From NCBI GenBank assembly GCA_013349325.1, contig DUZX01000015.1, positions 16,509-80,508 on the forward strand: 64,000 bases of DNA, given 5' to 3'. Positions within the stretch are counted from its first letter, which is position 1. Every line of letters begins with the position of its first letter. Shown here piece after piece: positions 63,150 to 64,000 of the stretch. A program made the translations under genes and the position numbers. Source of the DNA: Desulfuromonadales bacterium. GTDB taxonomy: Bacteria; Desulfobacterota; Desulfuromonadia; Geobacterales; Pseudopelobacteraceae. The notes under the pieces are model-generated. The model saw only the letters and a program-made list of their open reading frames with translations. It searched no databases and was not told the DNA's origin.

Positions 63150-63217
63150 AGGGACAAAAAATCGGTACAAATTTTAATGTTGTAATTACTCAATAATTTT
63201 GAGGTAGTAGAAGAAGT
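63150..63217 (+). promoter_or_regulatory. CRISPR leader
   Basis: 68 AT-rich bases between the cas2 stop and the first repeat. ACTCAATAATTTT (63188-63200) resembles an IHF site with two mismatches, and IHF bends the leader during type I-E spacer insertion. New spacers should enter at 63218. Confidence 0.6.
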
Positions 63218-64000
63218 ATGTTCCCCGCACGCGCGGGGATGAACCGCCAGCATTCCGTTGGTGAAAAACTCATATAAAATGTTCCCCGCACGCGCGGGGA
63301 TGAACCGATAGTTGCTATGATCCAGCTCAATCTCTTCGTATGTTCCCCGCACGCGCGGGGATGAACCGAAGGCGGCAACGCCTTAAGTCAGCCGGATCAG
63401 ATGTTCCCCGCACGCGCGGGGATGAACCGTCAGCCGGATCAGATGGAGTACTGCCGCTCCCATGTTCCCCGCACGCGCGGGGATGAACCGCTCGTGGATA
63501 TGGCGATGCTGCGGCAGGTTGCATGTTCCCCGCACGCGCGGGGATGAACCGCTGTAATATACATAAATGGAGTCGGATTCACAATGTTCCCCGCACGCGC
63601 GGGGATGAACCGATAATCTTGGTCATACTGGTATCGTCGGCACGATGTTCCCCGCACGCGCGGGGATGAACCGTCCATTAACCCCTCTGGTTGTCCGGGA
63701 TGTAGATGTTCCCCGCACGCGCGGGGATGAACCGACTCTACTTGCTCCTCTGCCACTTTGAGAATCATGTTCCCCGCACGCGCGGGGATGAACCGTCCAA
63801 GTTTCTTGTCTTTCATCCGCTCATAGGATGTTCCCCGCACGCGCGGGGATGAACCGCGGATACTCCCGACAGCGGATATTTGCGCGTAATGTTCCCCGCA
63901 CGCGCGGGGATGAACCGCGGATACTCCCGACAGCGGATATTTGCGCGTAATGTTCCCCGCACGCGCGGGGATGAACCGCGGATACTCCCGACAGCGGATA
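63218..64000 (+). CRISPR. type I-E CRISPR array, at least 13 repeats, open at the window end
   Basis: 29-nt repeats (ATGTTCCCCGCACGCGCGGG followed by GATGAACCG) start at 63218 and recur every 61 bp to 63950; all 13 look identical. Twelve full 32-nt spacers and 22 nt of a thirteenth are present. The repeat stem is CCCCGC/GCGGGG. Spacers 3 (63369-63400) and 4 (63430-63461) share 13 bases. Spacers 11 and 12 are identical, and the visible part of 13 matches them. The leader end is at cas2, so spacer 1 is the newest. I found no spacer match elsewhere in the window by eye. Confidence 0.98.

Noticed and set aside
63218..64000. Self-targeting spacers against the prophage in this window
   Set aside because: Reading the spacers against 1-7515 by eye gave no convincing match; a proper search could still find one.

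Overview
The window looks like a chromosome segment of a Geobacter/Pelobacter-type bacterium (Desulfuromonadota, Geobacterales). This is inferred from gene content: hopanoid genes hpnJ/hpnK, a PEP-CTERM protein, the carboxyspermidine route to spermidine, bacteriohemerythrin, HD-GYP, GGDEF and sigma-54 regulators, and anaerobic-style cobalamin genes. No rRNA or tRNA gene was seen, so the assignment rests on gene families only.

Layout. (1) 1-7515: the early end of a Mu-like transposable prophage. Leftward early genes run from a Ner-like HTH protein to a DDE transposase cut by the window edge. A divergent repressor-like gene comes first, followed by AT-rich cargo: a coiled-coil/Mrr-type nuclease, a frameshifted small gene and a membrane protein. 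(2) 7713-14064: a leftward signalling operon with two periplasmic binding proteins, a large hybrid histidine kinase, an HD-GYP response regulator and a hemerythrin. (3) 14221-25642: envelope and metabolic genes, namely methyltransferase, two glycosyltransferases, polyphosphate:AMP phosphotransferase, proC, hpnJ-hpnK with a small transporter, hypB and an ABC exporter. (4) 25662-33809: priA, a diguanylate cyclase and the polyamine operon speA / carboxyspermidine dehydrogenase / nspC. (5) 34012-40674: a rightward run hsp20-lon-thiL-tkt-crp/fnr. (6) 40749-43051: a PEP-CTERM gene with a sigma-54-type promoter, aroF and a probable 6S RNA gene. (7) 43088-48096: a lipoprotein and cobD-cbiB-cobJ/cobQ, the last being a single fused protein. 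(8) 48268-51801: a heme-binding protein, a lytic transglycosylase, a sigma-54 activator and an exonuclease. (9) 51848-64000: a REP/RAYT element followed by a complete type I-E CRISPR-Cas locus and its array.

The CRISPR-Cas locus is the most unusual part. The order is cas3-cse1-cse2-cas7-cas5-cas6e, then two REPs and a 51-bp perfect palindrome, then a DUF1016 PD-(D/E)XK nuclease gene whose stop overlaps the cas1 start, cas1, a four-helix-bundle gene bounded by 22-bp inverted repeats, cas2, a 68-nt leader and at least 13 repeats. Two neighbouring spacers come from overlapping protospacers, so the array itself shows an AAG PAM. The RAYT gene upstream of cas3 carries a REP pair and a threefold 24-bp expansion inside its own reading frame.

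Several small repeats have entered genes without breaking the frame: a TTCGACTCCGCTCA palindrome in nspC and thiL, a 16-bp inverted repeat in the hybrid kinase, and a low-complexity block in the ABC exporter. All functions are read from motifs and family knowledge; no database search was run.
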